Below, in pieces: positions 12,246-24,560 of a stretch of 64,000 nucleotides of DNA; position 1 is the stretch's first letter; every line of letters begins with the position of its first letter. Source of the stretch: Balaenoptera acutorostrata (lineage: Eukaryota > Chordata > Mammalia > Artiodactyla > Balaenopteridae); contig NC_080081.1 of assembly GCF_949987535.1 (NCBI RefSeq), positions 34,078,428 through 34,142,427 on the forward strand, read 5' to 3'. Position numbers and translations under genes: made by a program. The notes under the pieces are model-generated. The model searched no databases. It saw nothing but the letters and a program-made list of their open reading frames with translations, and was not told the origin of the DNA.

Positions 12246-12763
12246 TGTGGTAGGCAGAATAATGGCCCCCATCCCAAGATGTCCACATCTGCATTTTTAT
12301 TCCTGGAACCTATGAATATGTTAGGTTCAGAGAAGAATTAAGTTAGTAAACAGAATGAAGTTTTCTAATCAGCTGACCTTAAAATAGAAAGATTATTCTG
12401 GTTTATCTTGGTAGGCCCAATTAATTACAGACGTCCTTAAACTCCTAAGAGGGAAACAAAGAGTTGGTGTCAGAGTAATACTAGGTGCAAAAGACTCAAT
12501 TGGCCGTTGGCAGCTTTAAAAATGTAAGGGAGCCATGAGCCAAAGAAAACCGGCAGCTTCTAGAAGCTGGAAAAGACAAGAAATCACAGTCTTCCTTAGA
12601 GCTCCAGAAAGGAACACAGTTTTCTTGACACCTTGATTTTAGCCCAAAGGGACCCACTTTGGACTTCTGACCTCCAGAACTATAAGATAATTAATATATA
12701 TTGTTTTAATCTACTAAGTTTGTGGCAATTTGTTAGAGCAGTGTTAAGAAACTGATTTATACA
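12246..12763 (+). mobile_element. MaLR-type LTR (MLT1-like)
   Basis: A unit of about 518 bp starting TGTGGTAGGCAGAATAATGG and ending near TTTATACA. It carries recognisable MLT1-like blocks: 'gatgtccaca' and 'cctggaacctatgaatatgt' early, 'cagcttctagaagctgg' in the middle, then 'ccttgattttagccca', 'ggacttctgacctccagaac' and 'ctaagtttgtggcaatttgtta' at the end. No internal sequence follows, so it is a solo LTR. The subfamily call is tentative. Confidence 0.75.
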
Positions 12764-12898
12764 TGTCTGGATAATAAGGAAATTTCTGAATTCTTCTCAA
12801 ATTTTAATTAATTAGAAACAAAGTTAATATATTCCATAAAACTATAATAATGAATTTTAGCTTTATAAAAAACTTCGTATTTTAAGCAGTAACTTAAA

Positions 12899-12909
12899 TA
12901 TATTATATA

Positions 12910-12951
<42 letters not shown>
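12899..12951. repeat. (TA)n microsatellite
   Basis: Nearly pure TA dinucleotide of about 50 bp with a single G interruption. Confidence 0.95.
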
Positions 12952-12956
<5 letters not shown>

Positions 12957-13499
12957 CTTCAACTTTTCCTTTTCATTAATTTGTGTCTTGTTTTCAAAAT
13001 CTGCTCCAAGATCTGTCTTATAGAAAGTATTTTTGGCTAAGTTCTATTAAATCTCATCTCTATTCTGTTTCTCCAGAAAAAATGTTAATACTTGAAGGTA
13101 GTTCAAAATGATTGATAATTATATAATTTATTTTTGGTTTCAGAATGCATTTCAGCAACTGAATATATTGTTGAAATAAAATAGAAAAGTAACATACTAA
13201 ACCACCTAACACTATTGTGCATTGATAGTTTCTATCCATACATGTGTATCAATAATGTCTTGGGAGCTATAGAAAAGTGACCACTCCCATCACTGTTCCA
13301 TACCTGACACCCAGGAATATTGGAAGAAAATCAGAAAAATATGACACTTTATAATTGTAGCCTTCAAAATATCAGCATAAAATATTTTAGATTGGCCATC
13401 CTCAAACATGTCTTGAAACTGTAATTAAGGATACCAGAGAATCTTCTAAATTTGAAATAATTTTTACCTTTTTTATGTTACATTATTATAAGATCAGAA
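12952..13499. other. No recognised feature
   Basis: AT-rich, unassigned. It may contain further diverged 5' parts of the old L1 that follows. Confidence 0.4.
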
Positions 13500-14210
13500 G
13501 TTATTTCTTTAAAAAATCTTTTTACTATGGAAAACTTCAAACATATACAAAAGTAAACAAAATTGTATAATGAATGCCTGTGTATTCATCACCAAGTTTT
13601 AACAATGGTTAACTCATAGCCAGTCTTATCATCTATCCCTCACTTATTTTTCTTCTCACTACATACTCAATTTAAGCAAATCCCACATTCATATAAATTT
13701 ATCTATATATTTTAGTATATATCTCTAAAATAATAGGATTGTTTAATATAAACTCATTACTATGTTCATACCATTAAAAACCTAATAATACCTTACTATC
13801 ATCAAATATCCAGGTATTATTCAATTTCTATTTGTCTCACAAATGTTGTATTTTTAGGCAGCATGTTTGTTTTAACCAGAATTGAAATGAAGTCCATACA
13901 TTGTGAATGATTGACACGTTATGCGTCTTTTAATCTATAGTTCTCCATCCATGTCTTTCTTTTGTCTTGTAATTTATTTGTTGAAGAAGCCATGTCATGT
14001 ATTCTCTAGAGTGTCCTCTAGATTTGGATTTTGCAGATTGCATCTTCATGGTGTCATTTGATGTGTTCCTCTGTCCTCGTCCTTCTCATATACTGATAAC
14101 TGGATCTAGAGGCCTTATCAGGTTCAGGATGCTATCTGACTGCCTCTCTTTTTGTGATGTCAGCAGAATTCATTTTATTTTTCACCATTGCTTGTAAATG
14201 AGCAGCCCCT
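13500..14210 (+). mobile_element. Ancient L1 (L1M-type) 3' region remnant
   Basis: Contains an ordered series of blocks that I recognise from old mammalian L1 3' regions: 'atgcctgtgtattcatcacc', 'aagcaaatcccacattcat', 'atatctctaaaataatagga', 'atcatcaaatatccag', 'atttatttgttgaagaa' and 'ctggatctagaggccttatc'. It is diverged, with no open frame. The orientation is tentative. Confidence 0.7.
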
Positions 14211-14574
14211 GCTCCTTTAAAACTTAATGAGTGTAAATTTAATCAGAATATAAACCATGGCCTAGGAAATTTTTCAGTTTTACCAACCTGAAGTCTTTTT
14301 CAATGCCATAAATGACTGCAACAAAAAATATCTCCTTTCAGAATAATGGAAAATAATACCTTAAGGGAGAAAAAGTTTATTTTTAAAAAGAGCTCATGGC
14401 TACTTAAAAGGGAGGTGAAAGGGGAAAATTTAAATCATAAAGGAGAACCTAAATATAGGATTGTTTTTAGTTGAGAAGACATTATCTCCACCCAAGCTGA
14501 GTTAGGAAGACTAGAAAGACCATATATGAGGAAAGACTGAATTGAGCACCGTAGGTGGTGCCGTAAATAACAGC
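14211..14574. other. No recognised feature
   Basis: A short unassigned stretch between two ancient repeats. Confidence 0.4.
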
Positions 14575-14800
14575 ACAACAACTAATATTTATTGTTGACT
14601 ATGCACAAGGTATAGGCCTTTCATCAATATCATCTTGCTAAATTCTTGGAACGATTTTACTTTAAAAATAAAGAAACTGAGAGAAATTAAATAATTTGCC
14701 AAGGTCTTCTGGAGAGCCAGAGCCAGGATTCAAAGTCAGAAAGGGTGATTCCAGACTTATCTTTTAACCTCTAAGCAAAATTGCCCTCTACAACATGCCC
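14575..14800 (-). repeat. MIR SINE remnant
   Basis: Has the 'aactaatatttattgttgac' start, an 'aaagaaactgagagaaatt' core and a 'ccagagccaggattcaaagt' block in MIR order. Confidence 0.75.
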
Positions 14801-15524
14801 CTAAAAGGAAGACTTACGTCTATAGTTAATCAGAGGCTGCACTGATTTTTGCATCAATTTATTTTGTCGTTATGGATGTTGCCTGTTAGTTTTACACCTG
14901 AGTTTCATTGCCTTTGATTAAACTGTAGTGTAAACCCAATCCATCCAAGAACATATTATATTTGCTTTCTACTCTCTACAGAGTCCAGAAAAGGGGGCTC
15001 CCTAGATGCTTCTTGAGCTATGAAAAAAGAAACATACATGTTTAAGTACTGGTCATACAAAATAACTCATATTGTTGCGTGTATTTATCTAGAACTCTGT
15101 CTTTTGATGTTTGTTTTATTTCTTCTACTTCTATAATCTACACATTTTCGGCTACTCAGGTAGTGGCAATAATGCATTTTCATTGTTTATTCTCAATCTA
15201 CTAATCTTTTCATTGTACAACTAGACACAAGGGTTAACGTATATTCACAAATAAGATGCACAATTATAGGATTAAGTCTCATAATTTCTGCCTTCAAGTT
15301 ATAATGTAAATTAGTCCACGGATTGAGAGGATTCTCTAAGACAAAAGGTAGAATACAAATGAATGAAAGTAAACTTTGGATCTGAACTGGTAGTATATTC
15401 CTCTACTTGGAACATCCATATAAATAGGACACACACACACAAATGCTTAGTTGTCCCTGGCCCTTGAGAGGCACCATTGCATGGTAGAAAAACCACAGGC
15501 TTTGGAATAAAATTGGCTTGATGG
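14801..15524. other. No recognised feature
   Basis: Unassigned sequence with a short CA tract near 15430. No coding frame is supported. Confidence 0.4.
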
Positions 15525-15640
15525 GAAACCCTTCTCAGTCTCTTGCTGTAAATGTGACAGTGTGTGTAACCTGTTTGAGCCTTATTTTCCCTACCATAAA
15601 GTGGGGATATTAATAATATATGGGTAAAGTACTTGATTCG
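15525..15640 (+). repeat. MIR SINE remnant
   Basis: A 'gtttgagccttattttccct' block followed by 'aaagtggggatattaataat', as in the MIR 3' half. Confidence 0.55.
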
Positions 15641-15644
15641 CAGT

Positions 15645-16095
15645 GATAAAGCCTCTCTTCAGACAAACTTTATTCAGGCTCTTCTGAATCCTCTTTCTGA
15701 CCAGGCTTCACACTTGGGCTCTGTCCTTGGCTCACTTAGTACAGTTTTAGCAAGAATTTTGCTGGATCAGTTTGCGAAAACCCCTCACCATTGATATCGG
15801 ATCAAATTCCTCATCCCCTACTCTTGGTATCTTATCACCCTGGCCTGCCTTCAGCAAGAACCCTCTCAAGTCAGTTTAGCCAGAATCCCCCTACCTCTGA
15901 TGTTTTCTCTTGGTAATTTTCCATCCACAGCCCACACCCCACTCCTTGGTTAAACATCTCTGATTGTCTTTATTTCCTTGAAATCAAGCTCAGTTCTACA
16001 CTAAGGTCTCTTTTCCCCTATTCCAATAGTTCTGGAATAAAATTTGCCTTCACCACTTTACCTGCTGTCTGGATCTTGTTTTCTATGAAAGTAGT
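15645..16095 (+). mobile_element. LTR-like sequence (candidate, family unassigned)
   Basis: A pyrimidine-rich block of about 450 bp with three internally similar phrases of the type 'cagcaagaaccctctcaagtcagttt'. It ends with a polyadenylation signal AATAAA (16036-16041), then 'tttgccttcaccactttacctg' and 'ctggatcttgttttctatga'. This is the usual R/U5 arrangement of several mammalian LTRs. I see no flanking duplication and no second copy in the window, so this is an architectural call only. Confidence 0.45.
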
Positions 16096-16359
16096 GGCAT
16101 TCCAGAAATTTTAATTTTTATATTATAATGAATATATTCTGTTTTAAAATTTCAATTCATATACCCTACCGCTTCCAAATGTCTAAACTTCAAAGATAAT
16201 GTAAAAGCATAAAATTTAGGAAAACCAAGAATGCCTCCCCCTCCCTGTTTCCAAAGTATGTAAGACTTGACACAGTCCAATATTGAGTAGTCATTCTCAG
16301 TGAACATGACTACCAGGGGAAAATAGTATAGACGTTAGCTACGTTTCAAATCTTAACCC
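16096..16359. other. No recognised feature
   Basis: Short unassigned AT-rich interval. Confidence 0.35.
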
Positions 16360-16470
16360 AACCAATTACTATCTTTGTAACCTTTAGACAATTTACATAA
16401 ACACATTGAGGATCAGTTTCTACATCTGTAAATAAAGCTAATACTGTTTGTATTATTAGGATAAAGTTAA
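16360..16470 (+). repeat. MIR SINE remnant
   Basis: A degraded version of 'ctttagacaatttacataaac', 'ggatcagtttctacatctgt' and 'aaataaagctaatactg', which is the MIR 3' half order. Confidence 0.55.
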
Positions 16471-17159
16471 GTTAATATAGTTAAAAAGATACCAAAATAC
16501 AGTGGCTTAATGATATAGTTTATTACATAGTTCTGAGGTGAATGATGTAAGGCATCATGGCGGCTGTAACTTCACACAGTGATTCAGGGACAAAGACGTC
16601 CTCCATGAGGTTATGCTGCCAATCCCTAGAGTGACGTTGTCATATGCATGATGGAAGTGGAGTAGTTGCCATGTCTGAGTTCCTGTGAGAAGGAAAGTAA
16701 AAGATATTGTGAAGGAGGAAAACCCTATATATCTGAGATTGCATACATGACTTCCACTCAAAGTCCCTTTGCAAGAACTTTACCACATGGTCATATCTAA
16801 CTGCAAGAAGTCTGGAAAATAAAGTCTATCTGGGCAGACATTTGACTGGAAAGAAAGGGAGATGGATTTTGTTGTGTTTATTAGCAGCCTCTGCCATTTT
16901 TTACTTAGGATTATCGTGATGATTAAATAAGATTATCTATAAGAAGTGTTTCTACAATGCTTAGCACTTTGCAACCACTGAAAAAGTGTCAGCTGGGCTA
17001 CATGTTTGTTCTTTGACTCAAATATTCTATGATCTAAGCCTTAAGGAATCAAGGCATAAAGTAACTGGTGACTAATGAATGCAAGCATATATCTAATGAG
17101 CAAATTGATGAAAGTATCTGAGAGCTAGAGCTATTCTGGATTCAATAAACAGTAAGCTC
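16471..17159. other. Mostly unassigned; weak MIR tail near 16900-16990
   Basis: Around 16910-16985 'attatcgtgatgattaaataag' and 'caatgcttagcac' resemble a MIR tail. The rest shows nothing recognisable. Confidence 0.35.
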
Positions 17160-17370
17160 TTACTCATATGATAAACAATCTACTAGACACTTCATACTGT
17201 TTCAATAAACCTCCCAACAACTTAAATGAGTTAAGTAAGATTACCCCTGTTTTTGAGATAGACAAACAAGGGTAAGAGAAATTGGTCCAAGATCACAGAG
17301 GTGGGTGATGTTGGAACAGCGATGGAGCAGGATTTTGACTACAGTTATTTTAATTCTGGAGCTTTCCATC
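17160..17370 (-). repeat. MIR SINE remnant
   Basis: Contains 'caagatcacagaggtgggtg' and 'gagcaggattttgacta' following 'attacccctgtttttgaga', in MIR core order. Confidence 0.7.
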
Positions 17371-18049
17371 ATCAAATGTTCTGTTTCAAGGATGGGGGAA
17401 AATCAGGAGATACTAACAAATAAAGTCAATTGACACTTAATCATATTTGGGGACTTTGGATAGTAAGTCATATTCATGAGAAAAGAATTCCAAAGAAATG
17501 AAACAAGGAGATTATATCCTTTATATTACATCACCACTAAAGGGAAAAAAAGTAATTGCTAGAAACTTAACTACAAAGGTTATCTTGGCATTGTATTTTG
17601 TTTTACTTATGGATGGTTTTAATGAAGTAGTTAAAAATCTATTTGGTCTCTTGTTCCAGAATGATCCCCCATTTCATAAATTATAACCTTGTCTATAAAG
17701 TTTTCTGAATAATGGAGAACCTATAAAAGAAAATTTCCTGCAAACAGAAGCAAACATTCATAAAGCCAGTTAATCAGAAATTTGTTAGTGAACATCAGAA
17801 ATTTCAAGATTACGTAGAAGAAAATGGTAAGACGGAAAAAGACTTAAGATGATGGGAAAATGTAATTTAACATGAAAGTAAACAATTGAAAACGTTTTAT
17901 TTTTGTAAAATCAGTCCAACCTATTTTCCACATACATTTGTATGTGTGTGTGTGTACCTCATCCCACTTTCTACATATAATTTTTGTGCTTTATATGTAC
18001 TCCTAAAAGACCAATGGGGCTTAAGATGAGCTTTGAGTAATGGCTAAGA
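17371..18049. other. No recognised feature
   Basis: Unassigned, with a short GT tract near 17940. No gene evidence. Confidence 0.4.
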
Positions 18050-18410
18050 TTTGTACAGTACAGGAGAAGAGGAGATGACATTTCAGATTGAAGGAATAAC
18101 ATGAACAAAGATGAGACAGTCATCATGTACTAAATCTGGTCTGATCCTGAGAAGGGTTAATTTTGGCGGTTAAGAAGAAAAATTGGGAGCCAGGACACAC
18201 GTTGGTTAAGGACATGGATTTTTTGAGTTATGTGAGTTTGACTCCTGGGTCAACTCTTAAGAACTGGGTAATCTTGGACAGCTTTCTTATCCTCCCCAAG
18301 TGTTAGTTTTCTTGTCTTTAAAAATGAGGACAATAAAAAAATAAAATGATATAACTAAAGCACTTAGCAAAATGCCTGGTTTATAGTAAGCATTAAGTAG
18401 TAATAATAGT
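18050..18410. repeat. Short L2 relic (minus) followed by MIR (plus)
   Basis: Sequence 18050-18180 ('gagatgacatttcagattgaag', 'aataacatgaacaaagatgag') matches the reverse-strand L2 pattern also seen near 63050-63180. Sequence 18210-18410 has MIR blocks ('gactcctgggtcaactc', 'ttaaaaatgaggacaataa', 'gcacttagcaaaatgcctgg'). Confidence 0.55.
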
Positions 18411-19599
18411 ATGAAAACAAACATAAAATGTCTAGTTTTGGAATTGAGAAACTAGTAATTGTTAGTTCTCTGAATAGTCACATCACAAACATTCAACACA
18501 TGCATATTTAAGGTAGATTTGTCTGGCACTTGGATGTCACACAGTTTGCAGTGAAAGCGTCTACCACTTTGTTGCTGGATTAACCCGAGTACTCCCCACA
18601 CTCTTCTTTCCTCTCAATTTCCTGTCCTCATCACTTAAAATTTTGAAATGGATTACTGCTTAACAAATGAAGGTTTTGAATGATTTTTGTTAAATCATCT
18701 GGCTTTACTTATACTATAATGTTTCTCATTTCTATTTTTGGTTTCTGCTGATGTGGTTCATTGTTTCCTTGGGTGATGCTCAGCTTAACCTTCCCACCTC
18801 CAAGGTTAAGATCTAGGCAGAGAAGGCAGCCAGAAGACAATTTTATTTGCCCTGAGCCCCCAACACACACCACAAGTAGGCAGTTTCTGTGCCTGGACTA
18901 AGTCTCCTGAGCAGTCTTACAACCCCTCCCTCTTCCTCTGGCCTTTGTGCTTTTTCAGGTGGAAGGAGACAAACCATGAATGATGTTTTCTTTTTTGTTT
19001 TCTGGGAATACTGAGAAGGGGTAGAGGTCAATAAGACTTTCTTTCCATATATGCTAAATTACAATTGCTTCTCACTTCATGGCCTGATGCTTTCTTTAAA
19101 TCCAGACACTAAGCAGATACCAATATCTTTAAATTTGGAGGCACATCATCAACTCTCCCAAGGCCTGTAGTGATTGCAGAATCAGAGTGGGTCAGCAGAT
19201 ATTTCGCGTATCCAGCCAAAGAGCTCCCGTGATTGTAGAAAGCCCTGGTTTCTAGGAATGATTTTCTTGAAGTCCTCCCCAAAGTGACTTGGTGGAGAGG
19301 GAGGTTACCCACTCTTCTTCTACAGAGGAAGGGGTGAAAAGAAGCTACTCATCTCAAACACTATACATTTTACAATACAGAATACGACTAATTCCTCCTC
19401 TCCAGCCTGTTCTTATATAGACAGAGAAGTTGTGATTGCTGGTGGTGGTAGAATCCATTCTACCTCTTCCTTAGTGAGCATTGGTGGATTTGTTTAAGAA
19501 AGTAGACTTTTGAGTACCTTATCCATCTGAACTTTGGACAAGAATGACCAATTCCAGGACATGTGAAAAATCCCACTCAATATTCTATTAAAATATTAT
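18411..19599. other. 1.2 kb, no recognised feature
   Basis: ORFs of about 60 codons on the minus strand (18843-19031, 19109-19312) lack any recognised motif or supporting context. I see no repeat family that I can name. Confidence 0.4.
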
Positions 19600-19745
19600 C
19601 AAGCTTTTTTTAAGCTCTATCCCATGAGGTAGATATGATTAGTATCCCAGTTTTAGAGATAAGGAAACTGAGGTCTCTTGAAGATTAAGGAACCTGACTC
19701 CTGATATACATTGGTAATTGGCTTTGCTAGGATTGGGAATCGTAT
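19600..19745 (-). repeat. MIR SINE remnant
   Basis: 'cccatgaggtagatatgatt', 'gataaggaaactgaggtctc' and 'aggattgggaatcg' appear in MIR core order. Confidence 0.75.
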
Positions 19746-20681
19746 TTATTATTCTCTGAAACCACTTTCATATTTCCACTGTGGCATTTTATTTCAACCA
19801 GTAAATCTATTCAGTCTCTATAACTTTAATTTTTTAGCCAAATCTATAGAATTGAAAAATTATATTCAGTAGGTCTATGATTTAATCAGATTCTCTCAGT
19901 TAAAATACAAGATATAAATCTTGAATTATCAGTATTATACAAGTAAACAAGCAACATCTGATAGATTTCCACTTATATATTATTTATAGGCTCAATTTTA
20001 AAGAGAGTGGCAATGCTCATAAAATAGAGAAAGCAAATAACCCTGTGTACAGAGTGAATCTGCCTCTCTCTATTTGATAAGTTAGGGCTGAATTGTTACT
20101 ATCTATCACTGAACTGTTTGGCTTTAAGAAATAAAAGTGATCATCTCATTATAAATTCTTGGAAATAACATCTACTTAAAAATAATTCCTTCAGTTGGCC
20201 CACACTTGGCATTTCTCAGCTAGAAAAAAAAAAAAGGTAAGGATGAGCAAAAGCAGAAAAAGAAATACAGTGTCATTGAGGTCATTAAGAAGATTATATT
20301 AGCTATTCTCCTTAAACTCAAATGTGTTAAGTATCACTTTATTTAAGACATTTAGAAATATTTGGCAATGTGTTTGTTCTGGCTTTTTATTGCATTTTTC
20401 TATTATGCAAGTGAAATGGTTATTTCAAGCTTCCTGGTGGTTGGTTTTGTAGGAGCAACTTGGGAAGAGAATTCCAGTTCCACAGAGAGTTAATTAATGT
20501 GGAAAACAGGCATTACCCATATCAGGCTGCCAGTTAACATTAGGACAGTTTGCCTTCGACACACGTGTGACAGGATGGATGGCTGACTCTTAGAGTTCAT
20601 GTGATGAATTTGAGAATTGAATACTCTCACCTTGGCTGAAATTCCCACCTTGCAAAGAAGGGAAAATTAATGATGGATATG
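19746..20681. other. No recognised feature
   Basis: AT-rich single-copy-looking sequence. Nothing supportable. Confidence 0.4.
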
Positions 20682-20752
20682 TAGGCAGGTAGTAATTAGT
20701 TAGTTAGATGGATGGATAGGAGGTAGATAGGTAGCTAGGTACATAGGTAGAA
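20682..20752. repeat. Degenerate (TAGN/GATA)n tetranucleotide tract
   Basis: Interrupted TAGG, TAGT and GATG units over about 70 bp. An eroded relative of the nearby ATCT array on the opposite strand sense. Confidence 0.8.
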
Positions 20753-21031
20753 AATTACTTTGTTGGTGTCTTTACACTGAGCATAGATGTATTCGTAACA
20801 TCTTATGAAGAACCGTCAAACCAATAAATGTTGGGCATCTTTCATGAATACAAAGAAATGTAAGACCTTCCACAAGCTTATGCAGATGGGAAGTAATATG
20901 TAAACATAGCAAAAGTTAAATGATGAAGTATCTAATTATCATTTTAAGATAAACATTGGGTTGCAGTCATAAAAGAGTGCGTGCAAATGTGTGTTCATTT
21001 ATACCGATTTGGGAGTCCGATCTCTGTTGCA

Positions 21032-21052
21032 TCTATCATCTATCTATCTATC

Positions 21053-21091
<39 letters not shown>

Positions 21092-21168
21092 ATCTATCTA
21101 CTATTATCTATCTCCCTATCGCTCTATCCATCTATCTATGTAATCTATCATCTATCTCCCTGTCAATA

Positions 21169-21216
<48 letters not shown>

Positions 21217-21310
21217 ATCTATCCATCCATCCATCCATCTATCACCTATTATCTATCTCCATCTACTCTCTCTCTCTCTCTCTCTATCTATCTAACTATC
21301 TATACTATCT
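21032..21310. repeat. Compound (ATCT)n array with CTAT, CCAT and CT sub-blocks
   Basis: About 280 bp of tetranucleotide repeats in several runs separated by variant units: pure ATCT runs near 21055-21090 and 21170-21215, an ATCC run near 21222-21238 and a CT run near 21263-21285. Two overlapping 'IYLSIYLS' frames are repeat translations, not proteins. Confidence 0.95.
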
Positions 21311-22924
21311 AATCTTTCTACCTTTGTCTTTTATTGTAGAAATGGATCATGTACCAACTATAGTCAATAGTCGGGAGGTTTCGTTTTCTCTTCTGATAGT
21401 TGAATAATTCCCTCTTGAAAAGAAGCCTTTGCTTTCAGTAAGATTTATCAGGTTAAAAAAAGGTTTTGATTTAATATTTGAAGATGGACTTAATCTCCTG
21501 CTGTGCTTTAAGCATTTGAAAACCTGCTGCAAAGTGGCATTTCAAAGACAGCTTAATATTAAATTCAGTTTGCAATATTCATATCTAATTGTTATAGGAA
21601 GCATTGTTCTGTTAATAAGTAGCAGAATAACAATGTTATTATGTTTGGTTTTCATAGGCGTTTTTAGACCTTTGTCAAAGGCTGCTGTTCTTGCAGATGT
21701 GTAGAGAAACATTTATACAAACATGAATTCTTACAGTTAAAAAAATATGGGTTGTCATTTTTTATTCAGCTAAGATATTCTTGAATTGGTACTGTATTTT
21801 CTTATTTTAAAAAGTCTAGCTCTAAATTCAAATCCACCGTATTATAATGTAAAAATACCAATGAAGATAATGTAATACATGCAAAACATATGCCATCTCT
21901 TCTAGAACATGATAAAATAACTTACTGAAGCCTAGGTATTATAAGTTAATTATTTTGAGTAGAGTGGAGATATTGATTGACATTTCTCTTTTATTTCAGC
22001 TGTTCTGTATGTTCAGAGTATCTTTTTACCCCCTATACAGCTAAAAAAAAGTCTTATGTTAGAATACTACTTTTATCTGGAGAAGAAAAAAAACGATTGA
22101 GCATACAGTCATTATTAATCATTAATAACATGACAGAAAAGTTGACTGCAGTGGGAAAAATTAAGTCAGTTTTATTATTCATTAAGACATCCTGAAGGAG
22201 CTAACTTTTCATAGAAAGAATAGACAATAGAATTATAATATTTCACATTTATGATGTGAAATATGACCATTTGCTAAACTGCTTTGCCTTTTTATAATCA
22301 GATTTTCCCAATGATTTATGCTAATTCAAATGATAGTATTACCATCTATCATCATCGTCATTCAGACTTTGTTGTTCAGTTTTTTTTGCATCACATAAAT
22401 GTTAATAATTTTACCTTTTCAAAGGAAATAACTTATTTTAATGTGAGATTTCAAAACATGTTAACTATTAGTATAATCATTAAAATTTATTTTAAATAAC
22501 CTTTTCTGTGTCCCACGTTTGATCTGAGCATAATATCACTAGATACAGTCTTTGACCATAACTATGGCTTCTGAAATGATTATTTTCCTACGGTAGTAGC
22601 GTAAGTATGTAATTCATCTCCAATTGTATTATATCCATAGTTTGTGCTCATTATCACTTAGTTTTACTGGAAAGATGTCAGAAGAAGTTGTTTGGTCTCA
22701 CAGCAAAGTAACAAAGCATTTTGTTCACTTTATAAAATAAAGTATTAAAATTTTAATATCTGCTTGATTTTAGGGGCCCTATAGTATAATATTAGGGATC
22801 CTTTATAATTTTTATACATTTTTTCTGTAGATGATCTTGCCTCCTCATTAAAGGGGAAGCTGAAGGTCATCCAATGTATTTTTCCTCATTTTGTCCTTTT
22901 TCAATTTTTTAATATCTTTACATC
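21311..22924. other. 1.6 kb AT-rich, no recognised feature
   Basis: ORFs of 60-90 codons overlap on both strands without coding signature. No repeat that I can name. Confidence 0.4.
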
Positions 22925-23480
22925 ATCTTCCACTTCTCTTCTGTCTTTCCTTTTTCAGGAAGATACCTATTCAACCTATCCATCCATTCTTCTGTGAAAC
23001 TAATACCTTCATCAGTGCCTTCTCTCCGATTTCCTCAGACCTTCTAAGACCTTCTTTTAATAATTAGCCCATCTTTCTCTTGGTTCCTTCATTCCCTCAA
23101 CTTCCCATTTTTTCTCATTTCCTTTCTGGCCAAATTTACTGAAAATTCAATCTTATTGCCTCTATTGCCTTTACATTCACGTCTAACTCACTGCCATCCG
23201 ACTCCTCTTCCTGACACTTTACAATACAGATTGAGTTGTTCCCAGGCTCTACTGAACATTTCTAAGAGGAGGAATAACATTCTCAGGGTATGTATCAAAA
23301 AAGAATCACTCTAGCTCTTGAGGCATCAAACCCAGTTGCAGGAAGAGGAGTTAGGACAAATTTCTAAAGGTCTAGGAGGTAGAAGATGGTCATCTGAAAG
23401 GATGGGGCAGTGGAAATGGCAAGAGTCAGAGAACTCTAAGAGATACTTAGAAGATAGAATTACAATATTGATTTACTTGG
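22925..23480 (+). mobile_element. L2 LINE ORF2 relic (plus), with a minus-strand piece at its right end
   Basis: At 23090-23220 the run 'cctttctggccaaatttactg' followed by 'tctattgcctttacattcac' fits the L2 reverse-transcriptase region as I know it. From about 23260 to 23480 ('agaatcactctagctcttgagg', 'gcagtggaaatggcaagagt') the sequence looks like the opposite strand of L2. Both pieces are diverged and contain many stops. Confidence 0.5.
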
Positions 23481-24142
23481 CAACCATATAACCCCATCTG
23501 AATCCAGAGAACACTCAGCTATAAAATAGGACATAAATATAATACTATTCTCCTTCTAGGTAATACATGAAAAAGAATATATGTAGATTTTACTGCACAG
23601 TGAAAAGTGATAAGTTACAGATTGGGATAATAAAGGACTCTCAAATTCATTCTTTCTTCCTATGGCTTTAACAAAAAATAGGAACGACAACAACAAAAAA
23701 CCATCGTACTACTACGGAGAGGAAATGAATTTTCAAACCAGAGCAAAAAACCATTGTTTTATAGCTTATATAATTAATGTAGGCTGTAAATCCCAACTTT
23801 AAATTAGAAGTACTACATAAGTAAACTCAGCTCGTATTTCTTTTTAACATACATTCATTTCAGATAGCAAGAAAAAATAATTTCTTTTATAAGCCATGAG
23901 AATTGAATTTGGACTTGAGAATTAGTTTAGTTCTAAACCCCACATGGGTGACTCATAAAGTTGGCACTCATCTTTGAATAATATTATGTCCCTAACAAAA
24001 GAATTAATAGAATCTCATTAGCAAGTTGTGTTATGTAAATTTTACTGTATATAATCCTTGCTAATTTCTCCACTATTCCATTTGCCTTCTCACTGGGTTT
24101 ATTTTTCCCCATCACTAATTATTTAAGATATTTGTTTAAGAA
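23481..24142. other. No recognised feature
   Basis: AT-rich, unassigned. Confidence 0.4.
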
Positions 24143-24560
24143 GAACTTGTTGAGTGTTTGCTCTTCTCCAAATACCGTGGCAGTGCTGCAGATACAAATA
24201 GAAATTAGAGGCATCCTCTATCCTTACTTTCAAAGGGCCACTGACCTGAAAGTGACTTCTCTCTGCCTCAGGGTCTTTGCATACACTGTCCTCTCTGTCT
24301 GTAAAGCTTCCCCACTACCTTGTTCTCTCTAGATGTCCTTACCATATTCTCAGAACAGCCTGCACTTTTCCTTTGCAGGCTTTACCACAGTTGTAATTAA
24401 ACAATTATACATGTAATTATCTATTTAATGGCTCTATCTCCTACTCTACTCTAAGGCTGAGAGCAACTGTTGTTTCCCTAGAGCTTAGCACAGCACGTGG
24501 CATATAACAGCAGTTCAAAAATACTTGTGGAATGAATGAATGAATGAACGAATGAATGAA
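24143..24560 (+). mobile_element. L2 LINE 3' end with (TGAA)n tail
   Basis: From about 24250 the order is the classic L2 3' end: 'gcctcagggtctttgcata', 'agatgtccttaccat', 'ctaaggctgagagcaactg', 'tagcacagcacgtggcatat', then 'aatgaatgaatgaatgaacg', the short tandem tail typical of L2. The first ~100 bp (24143-24240) look like a separate reverse-strand L2 3' end. Confidence 0.8.

Noticed and set aside
20956..21312. Two overlapping plus-strand ORFs rich in I, Y, L and S
   Set aside because: Pure translation of the ATCT tetranucleotide array.
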